From Hydractinia symbiolongicarpus (taxonomy: Eukaryota > Cnidaria > Hydrozoa > Anthoathecata > Hydractiniidae), in NCBI RefSeq assembly GCF_029227915.1, contig NC_079880.1, positions 10,817,501 to 10,881,500 of the forward strand: a DNA stretch of 64,000 nucleotides. The letters run 5' to 3'. The position numbers and the translations under genes were made by a program. The notes below the pieces were generated by a model. It saw nothing but the letters and a program-made list of their open reading frames with translations. It was not told the origin of the DNA and ran no database searches. Positions 25,512 through 37,539 of this stretch are shown piece after piece. Position 1 is the stretch's first letter, and each line of letters starts with the position of its first letter.

Positions 25512-26092
25512 TGTTGCATGCAACAGCGCAGCAAAGTCAAATAAATGTTATTTTATTAAAGATTTGTTAAAGTCTTACTACACAAGACTTGTGTTTATCA
25601 CATATGATGAGATATGGTAAAAAAACTCACGCGTTGTTAGACAATATCGCGCTCACCGCGACAATAAGGAATCACCGTTATATCAAAGCCAAGATGGAGT
25701 TGTCGAGGACACACATTAGGGCAAACTTTTATATAAAAATAAACAATGTGCATATCATAAGACTATAATTTTTCTTACAAGACACAAATAACAGTTGAAG
25801 AAATAATTAGGCAATGAGAAAGCCTCAACTAAACCATGAATAATTATTTTTGTTAAATAAATACAAATATCCAAACGAGATATTTCATCTCATGTTAAGT
25901 TTAAGTTTGTTGCTAGAAAAGATGTAATAAGAATAATTGTTTTCCAGGCTTACACAAAAGATGATGGTTAAAGCAAATTTTGTGAAAATAAAAAAAATAT
26001 TCACAAATATATATCTTCATATAGATATTTAGAGATTACAAAAAGAGAACAAAATCATATCCTTCATATTGTTTTGTCGATTACAAGTTCTT
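25512..26092. other. Spacer between pogo element and peptide gene
   Basis: AT-rich. It should contain the 3' UTR of the minus-strand peptide gene, but I see no clear AATAAA on that strand. No other feature is supported. Confidence 0.4.
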
Positions 26093-26344
26093 TTAACCAG
26101 AGCAAACTCTTCGTATACGTGGTCTGCAAATATACCAACATCTCCATCTAATGCAATGTCTTCCACATGTGCGATAATGCCGATATGTGCAACGCTTTGG
26201 TGGAGTTCGGTGTCGCCTTCTGGCAGAAGTTTTTCTTGGACTTTTACTTCTTCTTCTTCTTCTACTCCATGCTTCAGTATGCTCGAAGTAGAATATTGAG
26301 ATTAACAAGAAACAGAAAATTATCACAAGCTGAACTTTTCTCAT
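26093..26344 (-). CDS. Secreted arginine-rich six-cysteine peptide
   Basis: Single-exon frame of 83 codons plus TAA. The ATG at 26344 is chosen because the longer frame begins with TTG. A hydrophobic signal segment covers about residues 4-22, with a likely cut after the Thr-Glu-Ala before WSRRRRR. The mature part is dominated by arginine, first a basic Ser/Lys/Arg stretch, then six cysteines spaced C-x7-C-x3-C-x4-C-x3-C-x7-C. The strong positive charge and disulfide potential suggest an antimicrobial, nematocyst-packaging or venom peptide. I do not recognise the family, and the spacing does not fit a ShK domain. A TATA box lies about 50 bp upstream. A diverged copy of its signal-peptide region occurs at 27857 on the plus strand. 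Confidence 0.7.
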   Translation of the reverse strand: MRKVQLVIIFCFLLISIFYFEHTEAWSRRRRRSKSPRKTSARRRHRTPPKRCTYRHYRTCGRHCIRWRCWYICRPRIRRVCSG

Positions 26345-26391
26345 CTTCTTATACTGTCGCAATAAGAGTTAGTGACAGATCTTGTACAGGT

Positions 26392-26399
26392 CTTATATA
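26392..26399 (-). promoter_or_regulatory. TATA box of the cationic peptide gene
   Basis: The minus strand reads TATATAAG about 50 bp before the ATG. Initiation 25-30 bp downstream would leave a 5' leader of about 20 nt. The paralogue at 27857 has the same spacing. Confidence 0.6.
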
Positions 26400-26409
26400 A
26401 TCTATCTGT

Positions 26410-27780
26410 AACTAATGGTTAAAACTGAAATACCCTTTCCAACATAACAATTAAACATAATCAAAACACAGTACCTTTTAATTGTTATATGTTACAAATT
26501 TGACAGTTTGTTATTCTCTAATAATTCACAGATAAACGATCCTATTTATTTCCATGGGATTTTATCACCCCTAGATCGCTTCCTCGTTCCCATTGCTCTT
26601 TTCTTAATAACGGAAGTGATTCTCTTTTTTCCATAGTAAGTGCCCTTAAAAATTTATCAGTGAACATACTAATTACAAATTACGTGCTTTGGTTTCCTAT
26701 CTAAGTCGCAAGTAAATAAAAGGTCGGACTGGTTAGTGAAACATCAAATATTTGGAAGTTACGATTTTGAATCGTATTTCAAGTAACTATGCACAGCTCA
26801 TAGTATTGCTAGTTGTGGCGTTAAATCTCTTGATGACCGATTGATCGACCGAATGAGTGTCAACAGCAACAAACGTTGCTTTGTGTCTTCTCGATATGGG
26901 AGCAACAATAAATGCTATCTTTTTAAAAATATGTTTGTGTTGATTTGTTAAACGTAGCTACTGGATTTTGTTTGAGTATTGTGAGTATTGTATTGAGTAT
27001 TGATGAATCAAATTTTTTGCAAACCTTTCCTTAAAAGAGATGATATTATTTAGTTGGCAAGGAAATCACTAAAATGTGACTACATCAACAAACAATTTTT
27101 AACTAGTTTTAGTTCTAATCGAATATTGACCGGCTTTAATGTTGTACTGTGAAATACAAAATTCGAGGTCAAGCACAATAGATTTATTTGGCAATAAAAT
27201 GAAAAGGTGACATTTATATCTGTAATCATAAACTTGATCTTAAATATAAGGTTTACTATGAGGTGGATTTTGTGTAAAAAGTTCTATCATACAGCATAAT
27301 AAATGTGTTAGGGAGAAGTGTTGCACGAGCAAAGAAAATTTTACACACAAGAATAGAGAGTATCAAAAACCTGTTTAATTGTTACCCAAAAAAAATTCAC
27401 TTATCAAGGCAGAATTGTAGCATGTAAAGTCTCCGCACTAGATATTGAAGGCAGATATAGTCTTAATATGTGCAAAGAGTTAAGGTATTAGTTAAGATAA
27501 ATCGGAGAATTAAACTTATATGACAATAAGTTGGACTGTTTAAATAAATAAAAAATTGTTAAACGGTTCTAGTCGCCCCAGTTAAATCATAAAGATGAAT
27601 TTTCAAATTTATATCTCGTTACAATAATTGCTAAATGTTTCTCTCCTAAAATTCTAATCGAAATTCTGCATTATAAATTGTGACTGACAATGATGTTATG
27701 CAACTGCATTCTTCACAAAGTGTTTGATATTTGTGGTTTCAACAGTTTAAGTTGAATGCCAAGAATACAAATACACTGCC
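26410..27780. other. Spacer between divergent peptide copies
   Basis: AT-rich sequence between two signal-peptide genes that point away from each other. No open frame with a known domain and no transposon end was identified. Confidence 0.4.
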
Positions 27781-27782
27781 AT

Positions 27783-27834
27783 ATAAATAAGCAATTTAGC
27801 TTTCTCGTATAAATAAGCAATTAAGCTTTCTCGT
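27783..27834 (+). repeat. 26-bp tandem duplication carrying TATA boxes
   Basis: Units at 27783-27808 and 27809-27834 differ by one base. Each begins ataaataagcaatt and ends gctttctcgt, and is preceded by T, so each offers a TATAAATA box. The second lies 48 bp before the ATG at 27857. The duplication doubles the core promoter of the signal-peptide copy. Confidence 0.75.
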
Positions 27835-27856
27835 CAATCACCTTACCTTCCGAAAG

Positions 27857-27952
27857 ATGAGGAAAGTTCTTCTTGCTGTAGTTTTGTGTTTGTTGTTGCT
27901 CTCACTGTTCTGTTTTGAGCATGTTTTTCGTCATCTTCTACTTCACGATTGA
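27857..27952 (+). pseudogene. Signal-peptide copy of the cationic peptide gene
   Basis: A 31-codon frame starts MRKVLLAVVL and runs through CFEH before diverging and stopping. The first 22 residues align with the signal peptide encoded at 26344-26093: the same MRKV start, the same hydrophobic length and the same FEH end. No arginine/cysteine-rich mature part follows. It is either a truncated pseudogene or the first exon of a gene with an intron just after FEH, where a GT (gttttt) is present. I found no downstream exon, so pseudogene is preferred. The promoter context resembles that of the intact gene. Confidence 0.55.
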
Positions 27953-28325
27953 ACTTGTTCTGTTTACTAGAATATCAATAGAAAGCACACGACTGTGATA
28001 AAAAATAGATAGATACATATTCTAAATTACTCAAAAACTTGACTAAAGCTGTTTCAACATATATTCTTGTTGAGATATATTGTTCGTTTGATTCATGAAC
28101 ATATTATTGTTGAAGACCCACTGTGTGAAGCTGTAAATACTTCCTTGTTATTATCGTAATGACGCCATTAAACATTGGCACTGGGGTAAAAATTTCCATA
28201 ATGCAAGTAAAACATGATTGTGTACGACGTTGCTAATTGTTCCAAGTTGAGTATTGCCAGTTTTAATTGTTTTGTGTGTGTTTTGGTTTATTAGGGTAAC
28301 AATTGTATACATATTTAATACTGTA

Positions 28326-28454
28326 CTAGTCGGTGGCCCGTGGAAAATCCACGGGTTTGCCCGTTTTTTGTAAACTGCATAGCGTGCGTCTCTCTACTTT
28401 CGGTACCATTTTGCGTGACAGACGGACAGACGTATACGGGTATTATAACATAGA
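28326..28454 (-). mobile_element. Complete short Helitron
   Basis: The plus strand shows A|CTAG at 28326, a perfect-armed hairpin (cccgtggaaaatccacggg) and cgcagtttac-type sequence. The element closes with the complement of TC next to T at 28454-28455. This is the expected A|T insertion of a 129-bp non-autonomous Helitron on the minus strand. No tandem partner is present here. Confidence 0.8.
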
Positions 28455-28840
28455 TACACATTTAACCCTATTAAGCACGTGTTTTTTAACTTGGTAAAGG
28501 CCCGGGCGAGATTATGGTCTTCATCTGTTTTTTTGCAAACAGCTGATAAAGCAGTTAAACTCAAGAATTGCAATCCATGACGTCATCACTTTTAGTATTA
28601 CGTCATAGATAAAATGCGGTACTTTTTCTCACATTGAGGTCTGCGAAATATATAAAATAAGTAAATACGAAAAAATAAATACGATACTTTATACATTCAA
28701 TCCAAGTTACAAATAAAAGTTTAAAAATTTTATATATATACATATATACAGAATGTCAAAAAGTAATTTTAAAGCATTCAAAAAAAAGTTACAACCCATT
28801 GAATATGCCGCGAGCCATTATATTCCCGCAACCCTGACTT

Positions 28841-30126
28841 AAAGACAATTAATTCTGATATATATCACACCCAAATCTCGGTGTAGGTAACGGAAAATAG
28901 CAAAGTATGGTGTCTTTGTTACGTGTCAGTCGTAAAGAGTGAGCCAATTACATAAATTTTTAAGATTTACGTACAGGGCGCTTTGGGCTACACTCATTAG
29001 TGCAATAAATGCAGACATAAAATTTGGTACTTATTACAAAATACCACTGGGTTTGTTTAGGAGAACAGCCTCGACGTTGTTTGATATTGTTCTTACAGGT
29101 AGCTTAGCTACCCTATAGCTAGATTTAGGATTATCCTAGCCTTTATTACTTAATACTCAGTAAAATAGGTCAAGTTTGAATATTAAACTTTTTGGCCCTG
29201 GCGAGCTAGACAAAGTATGAAAGGACAAGGCTGAGCTTTTTGGCTGGGTTAAAAGTCAAAACTTAGAAGGAAAATTACATCACAGTTTTTAAAATTATAT
29301 TACACATATTTGAGAACACCTGCAGGAAAATTCATTGTTCATCAAGTTATCCCATATGGGTAATATGGAAGATTTCTTCACAACAAAAATCAGAAACTTT
29401 TTCATGTGGATTACTTTTACATTAAAAAAATATTAAAATTTTTAAGATAAACTTTTGCGATTTTGTCATTCATTAGTTTTCAAATTTCTCGCTGGAAATT
29501 TTTAGGGTTTAAAACCCATGTTCCACAGTAACTTTGTTAACAGGAAGTAGTTGGCCGGCTTTGCCAATGATTTATCGGAATTAATCAAGAATCTAAGGCA
29601 ACATACAATAACGTTCAATACATGGAACAATCCTAAACAGAATTGTTAAAGACAATTAATTCTGATATATATCACAACAAAATCTCGGTATAGGATACGG
29701 GAAATAGCAAAGAATGGTTTTCCTTTGTTACGTGGTGTCATTCGTAAAGAGTGAGCCAATGACATAAATGTTTAGGACTTACGTACAGGGCACTTTGGTG
29801 ACACTCATAAACGCAAGAAATGAACACATATAATTTGGTACTTATTACAAAAATACCAATGGGTTTACATCACATTTTTTAAGATTATACTACACATATT
29901 TGAGGACACCTGCAGGAAAATGCATTGTTTATCAAGTTACCCCATATGGCTAATATGGAAGATTTTTTCATAAAAAGCATCAGAAACTTTTTTCATGTGG
30001 ATTACTTTTACATTAACAAAAATTAAAAATTTGAAGATAAACTTTTGCGATTTTGTCATTCATTAGTTTTCAAATTTCTCGCTGGAAATTTTTAAGGTTT
30101 AAAACCCATGTCTCACAGTAACTTTT
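28841..30126. repeat. Direct duplication, 807-bp offset, with 218-bp indel
   Basis: Copy 1 (28841-29536) and copy 2 (29648-30126) match in order at a high level. Landmarks are aaagacaattaattctgata at 28841 and 29648, and the stretch around cacctgcaggaaaat and catcaagtta near 29320 and 29910. The offset changes from 807 to 589 bp after copy-1 position 29057, so copy 1 has about 218 bp (29057-29277) that copy 2 lacks. No protein is encoded. Confidence 0.75.
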
Positions 30127-32188
30127 TCATTCTTATCTTAATGTTAAACATGCAAGAACTTTTGCAGGAAAATAAAAACACATCAAGAGAAAAAGTTTGT
30201 TATTAAAATATTATAAATAATTTCAAACCGATTAATCCCTGCAGTCATTTTGGTGTCAGCGGTATGAAAAACTTTGCTAAAACTATACTAAGTAAAAGTC
30301 CTATTACTTCAGTAAAAATTGAAATAATGACTTGAAACTTAGTATTACATGTTTTTAGACCAGTTTGATGAAATGAATCCAAAATTTTTTTTTACTACTA
30401 TCATAGTTTCTGAGTTCTTAATTTTGGCCATTTTTGGAGACGCCGATAACTTTTTTTGACAGCATATCAATTTTGACAAGCCATGTGTACAGATAACATT
30501 CTAAGTGATTCTCAGGCTTAAAAATAATTCAAACAGATACAATGTGTCCCAGGTTTAGGACAAAACACCTTATCCAGCTCAGAGAAAGTGGGAATGTGCT
30601 TCTAAAGCACAGTGCTAAATTTCCACCTGGATCTGCAACACGTTTACTTTGCACTAATCGCCCAGTCTGGTGCCATTCACAATTAATTTTTGAATATCCA
30701 CAGGAACTTTTTATGCAAAATGAAAAATGCTAAACAACTGTATTTGCTTTGCAGAAGGCTTATCTTTATCATAAGTCCTGTGAATGTTGGTTTATGAAAA
30801 AGATATTCTTAATGCTATAATTGTCCACTGGATTTGTAACACATTACACTAAGTTTACGCTTTACTAAGTCTTAACCTGAAGACTTTAGGTCTTCCCACT
30901 TTAAGCGAATAATACTTCTGGCTATACTTTCCCAAGTTTTGTTATTTCATAAAAGAAAACTGAAAATCTACAAAATTATTTATATATGCAGAAATTTATT
31001 TATGAAATATAGGTTTCAGTTTGTCGTGGAAACATGTTTACCAACATGCAATGTCTTGCATACCTAACTAGCTATATACTTAAGTCTTGAATGTTCACTG
31101 CTATGGGAGGTCCAAATAACTACCTAGCTATTTTTATTTAAAATGACAGAATGCCTTGAAAAATCTTTTGTGCAGCTAGTTACATTTAAGTAATATATTT
31201 AGCTCTTGTACTTTATCACTTAATTATTTAATAACAAATGTGCCCTGGAGTGCTGGCATGGTACTGGCTAGGTAGCTTGTAATCACAAAATAAATATTAT
31301 CCAGATGCGACCATCCCTCATCATCAGACATCGAAAAGGCGTTTCTGTTCTTTACTTCTCATTGTGGGGTACCTCAAATTCTTGTAAATCCAATGAAAAA
31401 AATTACTTAAGAATTCCTCTTCTTTCCCTTGCACTACTCTTGGCATTTCTTTGCATGTCTTTAGTTTTAAGCCACGATCCCTGAGCTTCCAACCCCGTCT
31501 CATTAACAAGTTTTAGCGCTAGCCAAAATGACGGATAACATCGAGGAACTCTGGGTAATTTTGAAAAAATGTGGTTCTGCCTTATGATTTTCAGATATTT
31601 GCTGCTGATATCAGCATATTTTGGCCCTCGGGTGCCACACCTCCGTATATATAGGAGTTAATTATCTTTAAGCAAATAAGTTATGAAACATACGGTGCTT
31701 CCGCTTAACTTCAAAATTAAAGATCAGGAAAATTGACCATTTAAAAAAAAAATTTAAAAATATAGTCAGAAAAATGATTGCTTGTGTCCAATACTTGCGT
31801 AACGTAGCGTCAAAAAAATTGAACAATAAGATATATTTTTCTGATATCTAAATGGAAAAAACCTCTCCATTGGCAGTAAATAAAGATCGTCGTATCCTCA
31901 GAGCTTGTTTTTTTTACATTGCAATCAAAGCTATTACAAAGAAGATATAAATTAAACATTATATATTACTAAATGGAAATATTTTGAAATAAGTTAAACC
32001 ATACAATGCTCAAATGGATTATCATGCTTCCTTTTAAGGAAAGGTGTGTTAAGAGAGCTTATTAAGTAAGAAAGAATAGAACGAGCTTACAAACGAACAA
32101 ACAAAGCATAATTTATTAAAAATTATCACCGTTCTCATTCTCAAAACACCAAGAAAGTGACTCATTTATCCGTTTCCGAATCATAATC
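30127..32188. other. Gene-free AT-rich DNA
   Basis: No supported gene. The stretch 31320-31560 is less AT-rich and holds a 61-codon minus-strand frame rich in Arg, Lys and Glu. It has no known domain and is left unassigned. Confidence 0.35.
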
Positions 32189-34692
32189 TATATATTAATA
32201 CGCCTTGTGTGTGTGTGCGCACGGTGAGGCCACGTCACACAAATCACAGGTCACTTTCTTACGACGTGGCGTTACGCTAAAATTTACCAAGTTAAAGAAA
32301 ACGCAAATCAGGGGGTTACTATATAAATATTTAATTCTCTTTTCTTATTTTTTTTTTAAAATAAAACTCTTTTTCCTTACTCATTAAAATTAATTTTTAT
32401 TTTAATTTCAAATGGTTTTATTTGTTTTTTTGTTGTAAAAGCCCGCTGGTCGTTTAAGATAGAATAATTAAATTTTACCCCCGGTTTACCATGTGCGCGC
32501 CGTATCTCACGGAAACAAAGTTTATTAACTGAAAAATGAAAACCGAAGCGAAGAAAGTTGTCTCTTTTTCAAAGTAATCCTGAAAAAAGTTATTTCAAAC
32601 AAGGTTTACTCATCACGAGGTTAGATTAAAGCTTATTTGTTTCTTCTATCTTTTTTGTGTTCTGGGACCGAAGTTGCTTTCTTTTAAAAAAACTATCAAA
32701 TTCGAATGATAATTCGAATCTAAGAAGTAAACAAAACAGAAGTAAACAAAACTGTTGTCATTGTAGAGCGACTGTTGATGTCGAGCGAGAATAAAAAAAG
32801 TTTATGTTGTTGCCAGAAATATTTGTTATAAAGAAGAAAGACGTACGATAATATAACGTCAAAAAGAGAACTGATTGGAAATGTATCAGACAATTGTAGC
32901 TAGCTATACATTTTCAATTTGTTTTCTTTGGGATGAAGCGAAGTTTAATAATCGAAGTAAAAAACTGATTGGTCTTTTATCCAGAGACGCTAGCTAACTG
33001 AGAAAGCCAAAGAAAGGCAGGTGTGTTGTTTAGTTTATCTGGTAAAGAGATAAGTTTAGGTGTGTAACGTTTTTTTTTAACCGTTTTGACTTTCAGAGCT
33101 CAGCTTTTCCTTTAAATTTTTAGTTCCTTGTTGAGTCTTGAGCGTAAATGCGTTTTCTTTTGACACAATTTTTATAAGAATCTATAATGTAAAGCGACGT
33201 TTTTAAGTCGTTTACACGCTTCCAGCTAAACTTTCCCTTTAATATGAAGTTAAATATGTTTTGTCTTTAGCCTGAACATATTTAACATTTTTTGTAAGAA
33301 TATACTCTAAACAATGGGTCAGAATATCCTAAGAATATGTCTAAGCTTGGTTGTTTCTTTTAATATAAAAATTTGTATGACTGAACCTTTTTCTCTCCAA
33401 AACAATGGGCAAGTACACCAGGGAAAGCTAAGAACATGAAGGCCGAAACGGGGAAAAAAAAACGCTATTCTTATAAAATACAGCGTGTATATAATAGAGA
33501 AGAGTTTATATAAAATGTAGAAAGTATTTTTTCGTTGTTACTGTTTTTAACGCTGCGAAGTGGTTGATGTCGTTATAATAAACCTTAATGTAAACAAAGT
33601 TAAATCAATGTTTACATTTGTTACGTTACCGTGTAAAATAATATTCGATTCTTCAATTCGAAAACACTGCATTGTTATCATGCACTGCACGTTTGCGCAT
33701 TGGGAAGGTTGCTATATGCAATAGACTAAATAGCTAATTTGGTATGATGCATTAGAATCTGTACGTTGTGGAAACTTTGCAATAACCTTATTTGTGTGAC
33801 TTATCGATTTTTTCTAATGTCTGGTATACCATTTTCCCTTTTATGTTTCGGGTATGGCAAAGCAAGTATATAGTTTTAACAGATTTGTTAGCCACCTTCG
33901 ATTTTGTTAAACTTTTTGCATTTTTATTTGTTGCTGGACATTGTTCTGTTTCAGCGGGTACAAATATAATGCAGATTGTGAGCAACTTCAATCCCAGGGT
34001 TTTTTTCTCTTTTATTTTTTTTTTTTATTGCTGCACATATTTATTTTTTTGGACGTTTTGTTCTAGTGGTTATAAACTAGAATAATACAAATTGTGACTT
34101 TTAAAAATTCATATTACTGTGTTGTATGTTTTCGTTTGGTATCCCTTACATCGGTTTAATGAGAGATAGTTGTTGGTGGTGGTTGGCTTTTTATGATGCT
34201 AGCTATAAAACATGTCTGGCAACAATAATATAATCAAAACTGAAAATAAAACATGAAAAAACCTTACAGAACCTTGCTATGATTAATTTATAAAACCATG
34301 CTCTTCTTCAAATGTTTTTTTAAAGATTTATTTTGAATGAAAGAGTAGAGAATACTCAAAAAGAACAGCCATCTTTTTCGTAAACACAATTTCCGTTTTA
34401 TGCTAGGAACTTCATTTAACAGTCCGTATGCTTTGTGAATATCTAATACCATTTCATATGTAGCGATACCTATATATATATGCTAACATAGAGTTTTTTG
34501 GCATAAGGGTATATATATTTATATCGTTATTAGCAGCGGGTTATATATTTACACCTTATGTGCGATTTCTATGCAGTACATCCCTAATTTTTTTAGTTAA
34601 ATTTTAGCGTACGGCCACGTCATAAGAAAGTGACCCGTGATTTCCGTGTCGTGGACTCACAGTTTTACTCACGCAAGGGAATTAATATATAA
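32189..34692 (+). mobile_element. 2.5-kb TIR transposon, non-autonomous
   Basis: The two ends are roughly 100-bp imperfect inverted repeats. Each begins atatattaat, continues with a cccttg- or gccttg-type word and a gtgtg/gtgag region, and shares caggtcactttctta or cgggtcactttctta, gacgtgg and acgctaaaattta. I recognise no transposase; the small frames inside (for example 33792-34085) have no known domain. The superfamily is not clear. It is copied again in inverted, permuted form immediately downstream. Confidence 0.7.
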
Positions 34693-34725
34693 GACTAGCT
34701 GAATACCCGTGGGGGAATCCACTGA
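34693..34725 (-). mobile_element. Helitron 3'-end fragment at the junction
   Basis: These 33 bp between the two transposon copies contain A|CTAG (34695-34698) and the hairpin arms acccgtgggggaatccact. This is the 3' end of a Helitron on the minus strand. It closely resembles the plus-strand Helitron end at 39255-39285. The Helitron body is missing. Confidence 0.65.
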
Positions 34726-37246
34726 ATCTCTCATTAAACCGATGTAAGGGATACCAAACGAAAACATACAACACAGTAATATGAATTTTTAAAAGTCACA
34801 ATTTGTATTATTCTAGTTTATAACCACTAGAACAAAACGTCCAAAAAAATAAATATGTGCAGCAATAAAAAAAAAAAATAAAAGAGAAAAAAACCCTGGG
34901 ATTGAAGTTGCTCACAATCTGCATTATATTTGTACCCGCTGAAACAGAACAATGTCCAGCAACAAATAAAAATGCAAAAAGTTTAACAAAATCGAAGGTG
35001 GCTAACAAATCTGTTAAAACTATATACTTGCTTTGCCATACCCGAAACATAAAAGGGAAAATGGTATACCAGACATTAGAAAAAATCGATAAGTCACACA
35101 AATAAGGTTATTGCAAAGTTTCCACAACGTACAGATTCTAATGCATCATACCAAATTAGCTATTTAGTCTATTGCATATAGCAACCTTCCCAATGCGCAA
35201 ACGTGCAGTGCATGATAACAATGCAGTGTTTTCGAATTGAAGAATCGAATATTATTTTACACGGTAACGTAACAAATGTAAACATTGATTTAACTTTGTT
35301 TACATTAAGGTTTATTATAACGACATCAACCACTTCGCAGCGTTAAAAACAGTAACAACGAAAAAATACTTTCTACATTTTATATAAACTCTTCTCTATT
35401 ATATACACGCTGTATTTTATAAGAATAGCGTTTTTTTTTCCCCGTTTCGGCCTTCATGTTCTTAGCTTTCCCTGGTGTACTTGCCCATTGTTTTGGAGAG
35501 AAAAAGGTTCAGTCATACAAATTTTTATATTAAAAGAAACAACCAAGCTTAGACATATTCTTAGGATATTCTGACCCATTGTTTAGAGTATATTCTTACA
35601 AAAAATGTTAAATATGTTCAGGCTAAAGACAAAACATATTTAACTTCATATTAAAGGGAAAGTTTAGCTGGAAGCGTGTAAACGACTTAAAAACGTCGCT
35701 TTACATTATAGATTCTTATAAAAATTGTGTCAAAAGAAAACGCATTTACGCTCAAGACTCAACAAGGAACTAAAAATTTAAAGGAAAAGCTGAGCTCTGA
35801 AAGTCAAAACGGTTAAAAAAAAACGTTACACACCTAAACTTATCTCTTTACCAGATAAACTAAACAACACACCTGCCTTTCTTTGGCTTTCTCAGTTAGC
35901 TAGCGTCTCTGGATAAAAGACCAATCAGTTTTTTACTTCGATTATTAAACTTCGCTTCATCCCAAAGAAAACAAATTGAAAATGTATAGCTAGCTACAAT
36001 TGTCTGATACATTTCCAATCAGTTCTCTTTTTGACGTTATATTATCGTACGTCTTTCTTCTTTATAACAAATATTTCTGGCAACAACATAAACTTTTTTT
36101 ATTCTCGCTCGACATCAACAGTCGCTCTACAATGACAACAGTTTTGTTTACTTCTGTTTTGTTTACTTCTTAGATTCGAATTATCATTCGAATTTGATAG
36201 TTTTTTTAAAAGAAAGCAACTTCGGTCCCAGAACACAAAAAAGATAGAAGAAACAAATAAGCTTTAATCTAACCTCGTGATGAGTAAACCTTGTTTGAAA
36301 TAACTTTTTTCAGGATTACTTTGAAAAAGAGACAACTTTCTTCGCTTCGGTTTTCATTTTTCAGTTAATAAACTTTGTTTCCGTGAGATACGGCGCGCAC
36401 ATGGTAAACCGGGGGTAAAATTTAATTATTCTATCTTAAACGACCAGCGGGCTTTTACAACAAAAAAACAAATAAAACCATTTGAAATTAAAATAAAAAT
36501 TAATTTTAATGAGTAAGGAAAAAGAGTTTTATTTTAAAAAAAAAATAAGAAAAGAGAATTAAATATTTATATAGTAACCCCCTGATTTGCGTTTTCTTTA
36601 ACTTGGTAAATTTTAGCGTAACGCCACGTCGTAAGAAAGTGACCTGTGATTTGTGTGACGTGGCCTCACCGTGCGCACACACACACAAGGCGTATTAATA
36701 TATATTATTATTAATATTAATTATATATTAATTCCCTTGCGTGAGTAAAACTGTGAGTCCACGACACGGAAATCACGGGTCACTTTCTTATGACGTGGCC
36801 GTACGCTAAAATTTAACTAAAAAAATTAGGGATGTACTGCATAGAAATCGCACATAAGGTGTAAATATATAACCCGCTGCTAATAACGATATAAATATAT
36901 ATACCCTTATGCCAAAAAACTCTATGTTAGCATATATATATAGGTATCGCTACATATGAAATGGTATTAGATATTCACAAAGCATACGGACTGTTAAATG
37001 AAGTTCCTAGCATAAAACGGAAATTGTGTTTACGAAAAAGATGGCTGTTCTTTTTGAGTATTCTCTACTCTTTCATTCAAAATAAATCTTTAAAAAAACA
37101 TTTGAAGAAGAGCATGGTTTTATAAATTAATCATAGCAAGGTTCTGTAAGGTTTTTTCATGTTTTATTTTCAGTTTTGATTATATTATTGTTGCCAGACA
37201 TGTTTTATAGCTAGCATCATAAAAAGCCAACCACCACCAACAACTA
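34726..37246 (-). mobile_element. Inverted, circularly permuted copy of the 2.5-kb transposon
   Basis: 34726-36704 is the reverse complement of 32189-34167. 36721-37246 is the reverse complement of 34167-34692. In a plain inverted copy the second block would come before the first. Here the element's outer ends face each other across 16 bp (ttattattaatattaa, 36705-36720) and its outer limits fall at one internal point (34167/34168 of the other copy). The order is what results if the two ends are joined, as in an excised circle or a head-to-tail dimer, and the ring is opened inside. Wherever I compared them the copies were identical, including peptides of 97, 67 and 60 residues. Confidence 0.8.
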
Positions 37247-37539
37247 GCTAGCTAGCTAGGAATATATATATATATATATGTAGCCATGTTCTTTATACCT
37301 AGCTAAGTCTCCAGTTTATATTTAAGTGACTAGCTATTAGCTGCTGTAGCTAGCTAATGCTAGCTTTAAACTAAAGATTCCCAGTATATATATTCCCACA
37401 AAACACATCAAACGTTATTAACCCTGAAAATTTTAAACATTTTCCTGGGTTTTTTTTGGTTTGCGAAGTTCTTTTCCTCCAAATATTCTGAAAATAAAGT
37501 TCAGAAATTACTTATTTTTAAAATGTAAATTCAATTTGT

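Larger units (their letters stand above)
32189..36704. repeat. Large inverted repeat, 1,979-bp arms
   Basis: Arms 32189-34167 and 34726-36704 are mirror images about 34446.5 and were identical in all stretches compared. The spacer is 558 bp. Such near-perfect arms are recent, gene-converted or artefactual. A second inverted repeat (34167-34692 with 36721-37246) has a different axis. Confidence 0.85.

Noticed and set aside
31324-31509. 61-codon minus-strand basic ORF
   Set aside because: No domain, no signal peptide and no splice context; too short to support.
33788-35105. Identical ORF pairs (97 and 67 codons) on both strands
   Set aside because: They are the same transposon DNA seen twice in the inverted repeat; overlapping frames, no domain.
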